Below are positions 1 through 7,652 of a stretch of 64,000 bases of DNA, in pieces. Source of the DNA: PCPOR2b sp965220385. Lineage in GTDB: Bacteria > Poribacteria > WGA-4E > PCPOR2b. Made by a program: the position numbers and the translations under genes. The stretch spans positions 5,456,001 to 5,520,000 of the forward strand of contig OZ244825.1 in NCBI GenBank assembly GCA_965220385.1, written 5' to 3'. Under the pieces are notes generated by a model, which had not been told where the DNA came from, made no database searches, and saw only the letters and a program-made list of their open reading frames with translations. Position 1 is the first letter of the stretch. Each line of letters opens with the position of its first letter.

Positions 1-233
1 TCCGGCTCCATCCCGTAGGCAGTAGCTCCCCAAAACGCATGCACATGAAGGTCTATTAATCCGGGCGTGACAATTAGATCTGTTGCGTCTAAGACTTCAC
101 GCGCCGACGTTTCTGGAATGCTTTCTTCGATCGCTGCAATTTTCCCATGAAGCAGCGCAACATCCCGGACCGCGTTAAGTTCTTGGGAGGGGTCGACAAC
201 CCTACCGCCTTTAACCAACAGATCATAGGCCAT
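1..233 (-). CDS. Amidohydrolase (dihydroorotase-like), N-terminal part only
   Basis: Only the first 77 codons are inside the window; the gene runs off the left edge. The protein starts MAYDLLVKGGRVVDP and reaches PGLIDLHVH at residues 57-65. That is the metal-binding HxH motif at the end of the first strand of the amidohydrolase TIM barrel, preceded by the usual small beta-sandwich. This fits the dihydroorotase/allantoinase/D-aminoacylase group of cyclic amidases and deacetylases; substrate cannot be told from this fragment. The ATG is preceded by a GGGGAAA ribosome binding site, and a strong promoter lies about 120 bp upstream. Family assignment is firm, exact function is not. Confidence 0.8.
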   Translation of the reverse strand, partial: MAYDLLVKGGRVVDPSQELNAVRDVALLHGKIAAIEESIPETSAREVLDATDLIVTPGLIDLHVHAFWGATAYGMEP

Positions 234-354
234 TCTGTTTCCCCTATCAGTTGCTAAACTTTTTAGCATTCAATGTGGATTTTCTGTAAGAAGAAACTCT
301 TTGCCGGGCTGTCCCAATCCACTTACTGCTTATCCATTGAGGTTTAAGAATTGG

Positions 355-383
355 ATTATATCACGTTTTATTTTTTGGGTCAA
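355..383 (-). promoter_or_regulatory. Sigma70-type promoter for the amidohydrolase
   Basis: On the minus strand the sequence reads TTGACC, 17 bp, TATAAT, which is close to the housekeeping consensus with optimal spacing. It points at the amidohydrolase start codon at 233 and implies a leader of roughly 115 nt. Confidence 0.6.
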
Positions 384-529
384 CGCGGGATTTGATCCGT
401 CTATTATGGTATAATATTATAATCCAAGTGACTACTGATTCTGGTAGACCGGGCTTACTCGCCCTACCCCGTTTCAATCGTCACGGGCAATCGCAGGTCG
501 AGATTCAGGTCCCGACACTCAAATGCTAT

Positions 530-679
530 TATAGTAGATCTGAGAATTAATGAGACACTCCAAACCGAACCGCATTGCCCCAGACCCGGTAGGTGCGGTT
601 TCTAACCGCACCGCATCCCGAAGAGTCGAGACAGGGCACGAGGAGCGAAAGCGTCTATCTGTTTTTAGGATTTACTATA
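530..679. mobile_element. Diverged MITE copy (family shared with 5015, 38977 and 44118)
   Basis: The left edge (530-564) matches the end of the copy at 44118 closely, both running into GACACTCCAAA. About 150 bp later the right edge ends in ACTATA, the inverted counterpart of the left TATAGT. Length and ends agree with the 161-bp family. The interior carries a different hairpin (592-612). Assignment of the right boundary is tentative. Confidence 0.4.
592..612. repeat. Palindromic REP-like hairpin
   Basis: A perfect 9-bp stem, GGTGCGGTT / AACCGCACC, with a TCT loop. It resembles other palindromes in this window (44319, 45529) that also have three-base loops. Confidence 0.55.
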
Positions 680-689
680 TATGAATGGA

Positions 690-707
690 CCTACTCCGTA
701 AAGTAGG
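690..707 (+). promoter_or_regulatory. Small hairpin overlapping the ribosome binding site of the YCF48 gene
   Basis: CCTACT and AGTAGG form a 6-bp stem, and the right arm is the only purine-rich Shine-Dalgarno-like sequence before the ATG at 719. The fold would hide the ribosome binding site. Regulatory meaning is inference. Confidence 0.25.
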
Positions 708-718
708 AATTACAAACA

Positions 719-2608
719 ATGATAACTAATATAATATCGCAGACCAGACATGCTATGGGGTTCGCGATACTGCTATCCATTTTAGCGATCAACGCCTTTG
801 CAACAGAGAAAACTTGGACGCTTGTTCGTGAGTCACAATGGCAGGCAGGATTTTCCGATATCCATTTTGTCTCTCAACAGGAAGGATGGATCGTCGGGAC
901 AAATGCGACAATCCTGCGTACCAACAATGGCGGAGAGACTTGGGAACAACCCAGCAAACCGCTCCCGTTCAAGATAGATTTCCACAAAGTGCGATTCCTC
1001 AATCCCGGAAACGGTTGGATTGTCGGTGAGGAGGGTGCTGTGCTGAAGACCACCGATAATGGAGAGACGTGGACGGTACTGGACACCGGCACCCGTCGGG
1101 TCTTGTCAGCAGTCTTCTTTGTGGATCCCCAACACGGTTGGGCTGGCGGGGATGGTGGGCTTATCATTCATACGACAGATGGCGGTGAAACTTGGGTCAG
1201 ACAGAATGCGCCGACGAATAATGCGATCCAAGATCTTCACTTTGCCAGTCAGAAGGTCGGTTGGGCCGCAGGACATGGCGGTACAGTTATCCATACGATG
1301 GACGGTGGACAGACTTGGAAGTATCAAAAAATCAACTCCGCAGCCGGCATTAGCTCGATCTGTATGCTTGATGGTCAAGAAGGGTGGGCCGCTGGCGGTA
1401 ACGGTGCGCTAATTCATACCACCGATGGCGGCGCAACGTGGGAAACCCAGAAAAGCAATGTCCCCAACTCCAACGGTATGCCCGAACCTATCTGGAGCAT
1501 TCATTTTATTGATGCCAACCATGGACTTGCCGCAGCCGAATTCGGCGTGATTCTGAGGACCACCGACGGCGGTGTAAACTGGACACCACTGGAACCGAGA
1601 CCTGTTCCCAGTCGTCTGAACGCTATCCAACTGGTCAGTCCGCAGGAGGCGTGGGCGGTCGGTGAATTTGCAACCCTCCTGCACAGTCAAGATGGCGGTG
1701 CGTCGTGGGAGGTCGTCTCAATCAACAGCCATTTGACGACGGTTCACTTTCTCAATGACAAAATAGGTTGGGCAGTGGGGCTGGCTGGAACGGCACTTGT
1801 CACCCGCGACGGTGGAGCAACATGGAAAAAACAGTACACCGGGAACGTTTTTGAACTATTCGGCATCGGCTTTGTTGATGCGATGCAAGGTTACATCGTC
1901 GGCAGTAACGCAACTCTGATTGAAACAGGCGACGGCGGTGGGACGTGGCAGCGCATCAGTGTGGAAGAGGAAGCGGGTCAGGTCCAACGCCTCCAATTTG
2001 ACGAAGCTATCCGATGGAAACGCGCCGTCGGTTTCTATGATCTCCACTTTTCAACCCCACAACACGGCTGGGGTGTCGGTGAACTCGGCAAGATTCTCCG
2101 GACAACAGACGGTGGGCGGACATGGCAAAGTCAAGATCTCGGAGATCTGGATGTCAGTTACAGCAACCTGTATGGGGTTTATTTTGTTGATGCCAACGTA
2201 GGTTGGGCTGTTGGTGAGGCGGGAACAATTGTCAAAACCGATGACGGCGGGGAAACTTGGACAATTCAGCAGGCGGAACCTAACGAGCTGCGCGCAGTTT
2301 TTGGCCTCACCCCCCGAATTGCGTGGATGGCTGGAGACGACGGTTCCATCTATGCGACGAAAGATGGCGGGGAAACGTGGATACGGCAAATCACACCGAC
2401 GGGTGAGATGTTGAACGGTGTCTACTTCGTCACGGATAACGAGGGCTGGGCTGTTGGAGAAAATGGAATACTCCTCAATACCAAAGATGGCGGTGTGACA
2501 TGGCTTGTTCAGCAAACTCCGACCTCAAATGACTTAACCGACATAACCCAATCTCCGGGGGGAATTCTCTGGGTCGTCGGTGAATGGGGCACCGTCCTGA
2601 AATATTAG
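719..2608 (+). CDS. Secreted YCF48/BNR-repeat beta-propeller protein
   Basis: 629 residues. An N-terminal signal peptide (hydrophobic core about residues 14-28, ending near AFA) is followed by repeats for the whole length. About 13 copies of a motif of the type TTDGGxTW alternate with GWxVG segments, the hallmark of YCF48-like and BNR/Asp-box propellers. Two consecutive seven-bladed propellers could be built from this number. Ycf48 of phototrophs assists photosystem II assembly, but non-photosynthetic bacteria carry many secreted relatives of unknown role, and nothing here suggests photosynthesis. Probably periplasmic or surface-exposed, in protein or glycan binding. It stands alone between a repeat-rich region and a convergent small gene. 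Confidence 0.85.
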   Translation: MITNIISQTRHAMGFAILLSILAINAFATEKTWTLVRESQWQAGFSDIHFVSQQEGWIVGTNATILRTNNGGETWEQPSKPLPFKIDFHKVRFLNPGNGWIVGEEGAVLKTTDNGETWTVLDTGTRRVLSAVFFVDPQHGWAGGDGGLIIHTTDGGETWVRQNAPTNNAIQDLHFASQKVGWAAGHGGTVIHTMDGGQTWKYQKINSAAGISSICMLDGQEGWAAGGNGALIHTTDGGATWETQKSNVPNSNGMPEPIWSIHFIDANHGLAAAEFGVILRTTDGGVNWTPLEPRPVPSRLNAIQLVSPQEAWAVGEFATLLHSQDGGASWEVVSINSHLTTVHFLNDKIGWAVGLAGTALVTRDGGATWKKQYTGNVFELFGIGFVDAMQGYIVGSNATLIETGDGGGTWQRISVEEEAGQVQRLQFDEAIRWKRAVGFYDLHFSTPQHGWGVGELGKILRTTDGGRTWQSQDLGDLDVSYSNLYGVYFVDANVGWAVGEAGTIVKTDDGGETWTIQQAEPNELRAVFGLTPRIAWMAGDDGSIYATKDGGETWIRQITPTGEMLNGVYFVTDNEGWAVGENGILLNTKDGGVTWLVQQTPTSNDLTDITQSPGGILWVVGEWGTVLKY

Positions 2609-2632
2609 CCGGTAACGGTAGAATAGGCGCGT

Positions 2633-2833
2633 TCATTGGATACTTTGAATCAATTGTATATTACCGCGTAGCAGCTCATTGACCAGTTTTTCGGGATCTT
2701 TACCTTTCTCATCCGCTAGTTTACGTATAAAATCATCAACGTCTTTCTCTAGATAGATGGGCACATTGAAAACCGCTTTGGGATTATAGAACTTACCACG
2801 TTTTCCCTTTGAAAAGTCATATTCTGTTTTCAT
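2633..2833 (-). CDS. Small ribbon-helix-helix-like protein, possible antitoxin
   Basis: 66 residues. The middle, FNVPIYLEKDVDDFIRKLAD, followed by EKLVNELLRG, has the short strand plus two helices of CopG/Arc-type ribbon-helix-helix DNA-binding proteins. The N-terminal YDFSKGKRGKFY segment is typical of a family common in cyanobacteria and Chloroflexi that is usually annotated as antitoxin-like. No toxin partner is next to it; the neighbour upstream is a DUF805 membrane protein. Function is therefore only suggested by fold. Confidence 0.6.
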   Translation of the reverse strand: MKTEYDFSKGKRGKFYNPKAVFNVPIYLEKDVDDFIRKLADEKGKDPEKLVNELLRGNIQLIQSIQ

Positions 2834-2844
2834 GAGTTAGATTC

Positions 2845-3210
2845 CTATACTGCGGCATCCTTTGGATTACGTCCACCTTGATTCTCGTTCGACCGACTAT
2901 TTTGTGCCATAAAACCAAGCAAAATCATAGAACCGATGAGCGGGATAAAGCTGATAAGCAACCACCACCCACTTCGATTGGCGTCGTTGAGTATCCCAAC
3001 TGATGCAGTGATGCTAGGGGTTAGCACGGCTAAACAACCAAGTCCTATAAGAGTAACAAAAAAAACTGGGCCTCCAACAGAGGTCTCCACAAAACCAATC
3101 ACACCGCCTAGAATAAAGACAAAAAGTATGATGAACGGCCAAGATTTCTTGCTCGGCACCTGACCACCGGATATCACATACTGTTTTAGCATTTCAAAAT
3201 ACCGATTCAT
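2845..3210 (-). CDS. DUF805 family inner-membrane protein
   Basis: 121 residues with three to four hydrophobic segments (about residues 25-43, 47-68 and 82-100). The diagnostic feature is the stretch LNDANRSGWWLLISFIPLIG, which matches the RLHDxxRSGWWxLL...IPLIG signature of DUF805. The molecular role of the family is unknown; members are small integral membrane proteins. It lies 11 bp upstream of the small RHH-like gene on the same strand, so the two may be cotranscribed. Confidence 0.8.
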   Translation of the reverse strand: MNRYFEMLKQYVISGGQVPSKKSWPFIILFVFILGGVIGFVETSVGGPVFFVTLIGLGCLAVLTPSITASVGILNDANRSGWWLLISFIPLIGSMILLGFMAQNSRSNENQGGRNPKDAAV

Positions 3211-3308
3211 GGTTTTTTCTACCTCATCTCTTTGACCGATTTCGTTGATTGATTATACCCTTCATTCCAAAGGTTCAGCAACCCAAAAATCCGGTAAAAT
3301 GCTACTAC

Positions 3309-4436
3309 CTACCTCGCCTCATCCCGCCAGCGTTGTAGAGGGTGGTTGCGCTCCTTGAGCGGGAACGGGACACGCCCACCTTGCCGGTGAGACTCCCATG
3401 AACCGTGAATCATCTCCAGTGACGCACGTCCCTCCCGACCGGACGAAATCGGATCGGCAGCCGGGTCATCGGGTTCAAGCAACGAGTGGATAATGCGAGA
3501 CTGAAGTACCTGGTTAATGTCTCGGGTTCCCAGATGTTGACCCGTAATCCGGTCCTCGTCGGGCAGCGAAACCGGCTGCCACTGATGCCCCTCCACAGGT
3601 GTCATAAATGTACCACGGTGGATAAACATCACTGTAGCAACACTTCGACGCAACGCGATCCGTCCTTGTGTGCCGATGAGATCTAAACCATACGCCCTAT
3701 CATTTCCTTGCGTCTCTGCCAAGAAGTCGCAATCGGCGTGTATCCCGCTGGCAAACCCAAACGAACAGAACGCCCTTTCACCAATAACCAATCCGGCATC
3801 TCGATCGCGTGGGTTGACCTCCTGACTATGTTTGATGTCCTGATAACCTGCGTCAAGGGATTCCGCTGCGGTGATATGTGCAGAACCCCAGCTCACATCT
3901 CCCCCAAAATTGTGAACCCAATCAAAAAGATGCGTTCCCATCTCCATCATCGCGTTCCCCGCTTTTCGTCCCCCTTTTTCGTAGGCACGTATCAGAAAGA
4001 CCTCACCGATCTCCCCCTCAGCAATCAACCGCTTTGCGTAGGCATTGTATGCGCTTGCACGTTTCTGATGGTTGATGGACAATCGCACACCGGCTTCGTC
4101 ACACGCTGCCACCATCTCATCTGCTTCCTGAAGCGTCACAGCCATCGGTTTCTCGCAAAGCACATGACAGCCGTGCGCCGCTGCGGCAAGCGTTGTCGCA
4201 TGGTGCTGTGGTGCCTGCGTCGAAATCACGACGAGGTCGAGGTTTTCTCGCTCAAACATCTCCTGATAATCTGTGTATAGGGCGGACACGCCGTACATCT
4301 CTTGATACGCTTGTAGGGCTTCCTCACGAATGTCGCAAAAAGCGACCAAATCCACCAGTTCATTCTTAATCAACGTGTTGGTATGGTCTCTACCTTTTCC
4401 GCCGCACCCAATTAGTGCAGCCCGATACTTTGCCAT
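3309..4436 (-). CDS. Gfo/Idh/MocA family NAD(P)-dependent oxidoreductase
   Basis: 375 residues, the usual family length. The Rossmann half carries the dinucleotide loop GCGGKG at residues 10-15 and the family motif EKP at 95-97. The second half has the substrate-side GTHLFDWVH segment near 167-175. Enzymes of this family oxidise or epimerise sugars, inositols or sugar acids. The ATG is preceded by AAGGAGCA. One of four members in the window; substrate unknown. Related paralogues are at 7653, 26873 and 53977. Confidence 0.9.
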   Translation of the reverse strand: MAKYRAALIGCGGKGRDHTNTLIKNELVDLVAFCDIREEALQAYQEMYGVSALYTDYQEMFERENLDLVVISTQAPQHHATTLAAAAHGCHVLCEKPMAVTLQEADEMVAACDEAGVRLSINHQKRASAYNAYAKRLIAEGEIGEVFLIRAYEKGGRKAGNAMMEMGTHLFDWVHNFGGDVSWGSAHITAAESLDAGYQDIKHSQEVNPRDRDAGLVIGERAFCSFGFASGIHADCDFLAETQGNDRAYGLDLIGTQGRIALRRSVATVMFIHRGTFMTPVEGHQWQPVSLPDEDRITGQHLGTRDINQVLQSRIIHSLLEPDDPAADPISSGREGRASLEMIHGSWESHRQGGRVPFPLKERNHPLQRWRDEAR

Positions 4437-4565
4437 TAATCTTGCTCCTTTTTCCTGTTAGGACATTTCCAAGTTTTATAAAATTTATACTGGTTGAGAC
4501 GATGAGCTGCATTTTTTAGCCGATCATCCTTTTAGAAGATAATAAACTCGGAATCCACGAAAAGC

Positions 4566-4637
4566 GTCCGATACCATATCTGCCTTGTGTGAACAAACAC
4601 CGGACCGAACGAAGTCGAAATTGTGGATTATCATTAA
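4566..4637 (+). pseudogene. Remnant of a HigB-type toxin C-terminus
   Basis: Read in one frame, this segment gives VRYHICLV, a TGA stop at 4590-4592, then TNTGPNEVEIVDYH and TAA at 4635. HigB/RelE-type toxins end in a pattern like QYRICFxW...VEIVDYH, so the TGA sits exactly where a conserved Trp (TGG) is expected. No toxin start or N-terminal half is readable upstream in any frame; other stops occur at 4533. The position, 22 bp before the HigA start, is the canonical higB-higA order. Interpreted as a decayed toxin whose antitoxin persists. Confidence 0.55.
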
Positions 4638-4659
4638 GCCTACATCAAGGAGAAACAAA

Positions 4660-4965
4660 ATGATTCGTGTGCCAACTAACCGTCCCCCGACCCATCCGGG
4701 TGAAATGCTTTTGGAGGAATTTCTGCGCCCAATGGGTATCAGCCAGCGGAAACTTGCCATGGCAATTCATGTGTCGTACCAGAGCATTAATGAACTCGTG
4801 AATAAACACCGGGGAGTAACACCCCGTATCGCCCTCCGCTTGGCAAAATTTTTTGGGGTTTCGCCAAGTTTTTGGATGAATCTCCAACTCCGGTGGGATC
4901 TGTATCATGCCAGTCAGGCGGAGACTGATAATCTGGAGGCGATTCAACCTTACACCGCTCCCTAA
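4660..4965 (+). CDS. higA: HigA family addiction-module antitoxin (Xre-type HTH)
   Basis: 101 residues. The N-terminus PPTHPGEMLLEEFLRPMGIS is the hallmark of the HigA antidote family, followed by a helix-turn-helix at about residues 27-50 and the FFGVSPSFWMNLQ segment also conserved in the family. HigA binds HigB and represses the operon. The ATG at 4660 is chosen because AAGGAGAAAC lies just upstream; a longer frame from 4586 would overlap the toxin remnant and has no ribosome binding site. The toxin partner is broken (4566-4637), making this an orphan antitoxin that may now act as a plain regulator. Confidence 0.85.
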   Translation: MIRVPTNRPPTHPGEMLLEEFLRPMGISQRKLAMAIHVSYQSINELVNKHRGVTPRIALRLAKFFGVSPSFWMNLQLRWDLYHASQAETDNLEAIQPYTAP

Positions 4966-5014
4966 AAAGGCAAAACACAGCAAAGCTATATTGGTGTAGA
5001 TTGACAATGTGAAC

Positions 5015-5175
5015 TATGGTGAATTATAGAAATAAGTGGACATTTACCAATACTCCGACATTCGAGAAGTTTCCCAAGTCCCCCTGACAAGTGGTACATC
5101 CCGGTTTATCGGGGGCGGGATTTAGGGGGTTGGCTGTGCATTGAAAGTGTCTAAGTAATTCTAAAATCTACCATA
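5015..5175. mobile_element. MITE copy A, 161 bp
   Basis: Starts TATGGTGAATTATAGAAAT and ends AATTCTAAAATCTACCATA. The two ends are imperfect inverted repeats of about 28 bp. A second element of exactly the same length, roughly 90 percent identical by eye, lies at 38977-39137. The centre carries the palindrome-like CCCGGTTTATCGGGGGCGGG. No open frame inside. Ends with TA at both sides suggest a Tc1/IS630-type mobiliser, which is inference. Confidence 0.75.
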
Positions 5176-5216
5176 AAAGAAAACAATAGCCTTCCCGACT
5201 TTTTATGGATCTGGCT

Positions 5217-6338
5217 TTAACTGTTCACAAAGCGAGCCGGCGAGAAAATATCCCTTGACTGATCCCAACGCCCATCTACTATCAGTTCTTTAATAATCTT
5301 TGCCGTTATCGGACTGCCCGTGATGCCCATCGTAAAGTGTCCCGCTGCAACCGAGACATTTTCCCAATTCGGCAGTGCTCCAATCGCCGGGAGTCCATCC
5401 TCGCAGAAAGGACGAAAACCTGACCACATTCTTTCGATACGCCCTCCGCTTAAGGCAGGAACGACCGTTGTCCCTCTCTCCAGCAGATCAGCAATCGCTT
5501 CGGGGGTGTTACGCTTATCGAAACCAACATGCTCAACGGTCGCCCCCACATGAACCGAGCCATCCGCCCGGGGAACAAGTGCCCCTTTGCTCGAGTTAAT
5601 GGGCCGTTGAAGCAGACGTTGAATGGTTGTGACCGCCAACATCTGTCCGCGTGCAGGAGTAATAGGGATGGTCATATCCAACGCCTCGCAGAAAATACGA
5701 CTCCACGCGCCGGTTGCTACCACGAGATGTCCGGCAGAAATCTCTCCTTCGTTCGTTTGGAGCGCCGAAAAACGTCCGTTGGTTCGGCGTACGCCGGTTG
5801 CAAGACCCCCTTCAAGGAATCGAGTGTTTCGGACAGAAGCACCTCTCGCGAGTGCGTGCACCAAGCGACCATTGTTGATGTACGCCTCATCGTGGGAAAG
5901 GATACCCCCACAAACCGCCGGTGCCAGTGCCGGTTCAAGGTCATGTATCTCCGATGCGTTCAACCGTGTTATCGCCATCCCAGAGGCTTCTCCCAGTTCT
6001 TGGTATTGCGAAAGTCGAGCAGTTTCCTCCTCCTCGTTCAGGGCTACCCTCAGAATTCCAGACGGAATATACTCAACACCGATTCCCGTCTCTTCTTCGA
6101 GTGCCGGCACAAACGCAGAGAACATCTTCGTCGAAGCCAAATGGAGTTCAAAAAGTGCGCGTTCCTCATCCGCCATGTGCAGAGGCACTAACAATCCCGC
6201 AGCTGCGCTGGAGGCTTCTGCGCCGACCTGCCCCTTTTCTACCACCACCACCTCAAGTCCGGCTTTTGAAAGTTCATAAGCAATGAAGCACCCAATCACC
6301 CCGCCGCCGACCACAACCGCATCTGCCGTTTGATCCAT
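5217..6338 (-). CDS. thiO: Glycine oxidase / FAD-dependent amino acid oxidase (ThiO-like)
   Basis: 373 residues. The N-terminal FAD-binding dinucleotide fold has GGGVIG at residues 11-16 and EKGQVGAEAS..AAAGLL, typical of ThiO and D-amino acid oxidases. The C-terminal half has RMWSGFRPFCEDGLPAIG and a GHFTMGIT segment that closes the FAD site. ThiO oxidises glycine to an imine for the thiazole moiety of thiamin. No thi genes are adjacent, so a general amino-acid oxidase role is also possible. Start supported by GGAAGGAGAGAC just upstream. Confidence 0.85.
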   Translation of the reverse strand: MDQTADAVVVGGGVIGCFIAYELSKAGLEVVVVEKGQVGAEASSAAAGLLVPLHMADEERALFELHLASTKMFSAFVPALEEETGIGVEYIPSGILRVALNEEEETARLSQYQELGEASGMAITRLNASEIHDLEPALAPAVCGGILSHDEAYINNGRLVHALARGASVRNTRFLEGGLATGVRRTNGRFSALQTNEGEISAGHLVVATGAWSRIFCEALDMTIPITPARGQMLAVTTIQRLLQRPINSSKGALVPRADGSVHVGATVEHVGFDKRNTPEAIADLLERGTTVVPALSGGRIERMWSGFRPFCEDGLPAIGALPNWENVSVAAGHFTMGITGSPITAKIIKELIVDGRWDQSRDIFSPARFVNS

Positions 6339-6392
6339 CTGTCTCTCCTTCCGTTACGATAACCACTATCTGTGTAATCTTATCATTTGAGG

Positions 6393-6421
6393 ATTATCCC
6401 ACATTGTGACGAACTTTTCAA
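6393..6421 (-). promoter_or_regulatory. Probable promoter for thiO
   Basis: On the minus strand: TTGAAA, 17 bp, GATAAT, about 55-85 bp upstream of the thiO start codon. Confidence 0.45.
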
Positions 6422-7253
6422 CGTCGAATGTGTTCCGCAGCACTGGCTCTGGGACCAAAGCAGAACAAATTCATATCTCTGAAAATCTTTTCCAAAAAAG
6501 TTTCTTCTGGATATTTATGCTATCATGGCTTATAATATTATGTTAAGAAATGATGTCAGGCAGACTTAGGCTAGCTGCAAATATGCAACTGTGCAGATAA
6601 GTAAAAGGTTGGGGCAAGGTCGAAATTGGACGGCTTTCCTCAATCAATACCGCTTGACAGCCATCGGAGTAACATCTACCAATATTCCGCTATTTTGCAA
6701 ATTACTTGGCGCAACGGTTAACGTCAATTGGATAACATGAGAACCCTTGAATTCCTGTTCCTGCTTTTCTCAGACGAAAATTATTCGCGATGGTGTTTCT
6801 CTGTGGGATCGCAACGTAACAGCCCACAGTGTTTAAGGTATCACGTCACTTCGTAATGAAATGGCGTCAACAACAACCCAGAGACGGCGATGTTATCGGA
6901 CAGATGCCCGGCTTCTCAAGCTCCATTATGAAGAGAGAAGTAAAGGCACACACGGAATGTGATGGTACTAGGGGTACGTTGTAAGATAGCATGGTGTCGA
7001 TTCATCGATGGAACTATGAACCAGTCGGTGAGGGGAAGCCGACCGCTGGATTTGAACAGGCGGTTCGTGGGATCAGCCCTGGCGCGCGAAATACCAATCA
7101 TCCGCTGGCAGGAAAAAGCTCTATTTTCCAGCTGGAACTTCTTCACATTTTTACCAAGTCATGAGGTGCATCGAAATCAATCCTAGCCGTATTCTATGAA
7201 GTCCAAAAACATTCACAAATTTTCAGCAACATCTTTTGAGAGAGGAAATTCAG
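6422..7253. other. Long non-coding stretch upstream of the RRM protein gene
   Basis: About 830 bp without a convincing gene. Short open frames on both strands near 6916-7186 lack family features and good ribosome binding sites. Several local inverted repeats are visible, including GTCGG/CCGAC near 7022-7041 and GGAAAA/TTTTCC near 7109-7127. A TATAAT at 6531-6536 could start a leader of about 710 nt. Either a structured RNA or an eroded region; no known RNA family was recognised. Confidence 0.35.
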
Positions 7254-7565
7254 ATGAATATTTATGTCGGTAATCTGTCATACGACGCCACGGATGATGA
7301 CTTGCGACAGGCTTTTGAAAGCTACGGAGCGGTCGACACTGCCAACGTCATTCGAGACCACTACAGTGGAAGGTCAAGAGGATTTGGATTTGTCGAAATG
7401 CCCGATCAAGGTGAGGCGGAAGCGGCAATCGCCGGATTGGATGGACAGGAGATTGCTGGACGGGCCGTGAAAGTGAACGAGGCTCGGCCTCGACCCCCAC
7501 GCGGTGAGAGACGGGGCGGCGGAGGTGGAGGAAGAGACGATGATGACAACCGGGGTCGCTGGTAA
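7254..7565 (+). CDS. Glycine-rich RNA-binding protein with one RRM domain
   Basis: 103 residues. RNP2 (IYVGNL, residues 3-8) and RNP1 (RGFGFVEM, 42-49) define a complete RNA recognition motif; the tail is RG/Gly-rich with an acidic DDDD patch. Such small RRM proteins in bacteria, best known in cyanobacteria (Rbp), bind RNA and are often cold-induced. The ATG at 7254 follows GAGAGGAAAT; an in-frame earlier start is unnecessary. Followed by a strong intrinsic terminator, so it is probably monocistronic. The unusually long upstream non-coding region may be its leader. Confidence 0.9.
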   Translation: MNIYVGNLSYDATDDDLRQAFESYGAVDTANVIRDHYSGRSRGFGFVEMPDQGEAEAAIAGLDGQEIAGRAVKVNEARPRPPRGERRGGGGGGRDDDDNRGRW

Positions 7566-7593
7566 ACTGATCTCCGCTTGATAATTTCACGGG

Positions 7594-7630
7594 AAGCACC
7601 GGGCAATACTATTCGCTCGGTGCTTTTTTT
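7594..7630 (+). terminator. Intrinsic terminator after the RRM gene
   Basis: AGCACCG (7595-7601) pairs with CGGTGCT (7618-7624), followed by seven T. It sits between the RRM gene and the convergent oxidoreductase gene. Confidence 0.85.
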
Positions 7631-7652
7631 ATTTAACACGGCAGAAAACAGA

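Noticed and set aside
5529..6279. Open frames of about 220 codons antisense to thiO
   Set aside because: They are mirror frames of a well-supported gene, have no family features and no ribosome binding site.
6916..7186. Overlapping small frames of 75-76 codons on both strands upstream of the RRM gene
   Set aside because: No ribosome binding site, no family and mirror overlap; kept only as part of the unexplained region.
7180..7210. AGCCGTATTCTATGAAG resembles the start of group II intron domain V
   Set aside because: The second half of the domain V hairpin is absent and there is no intron-encoded reverse transcriptase.
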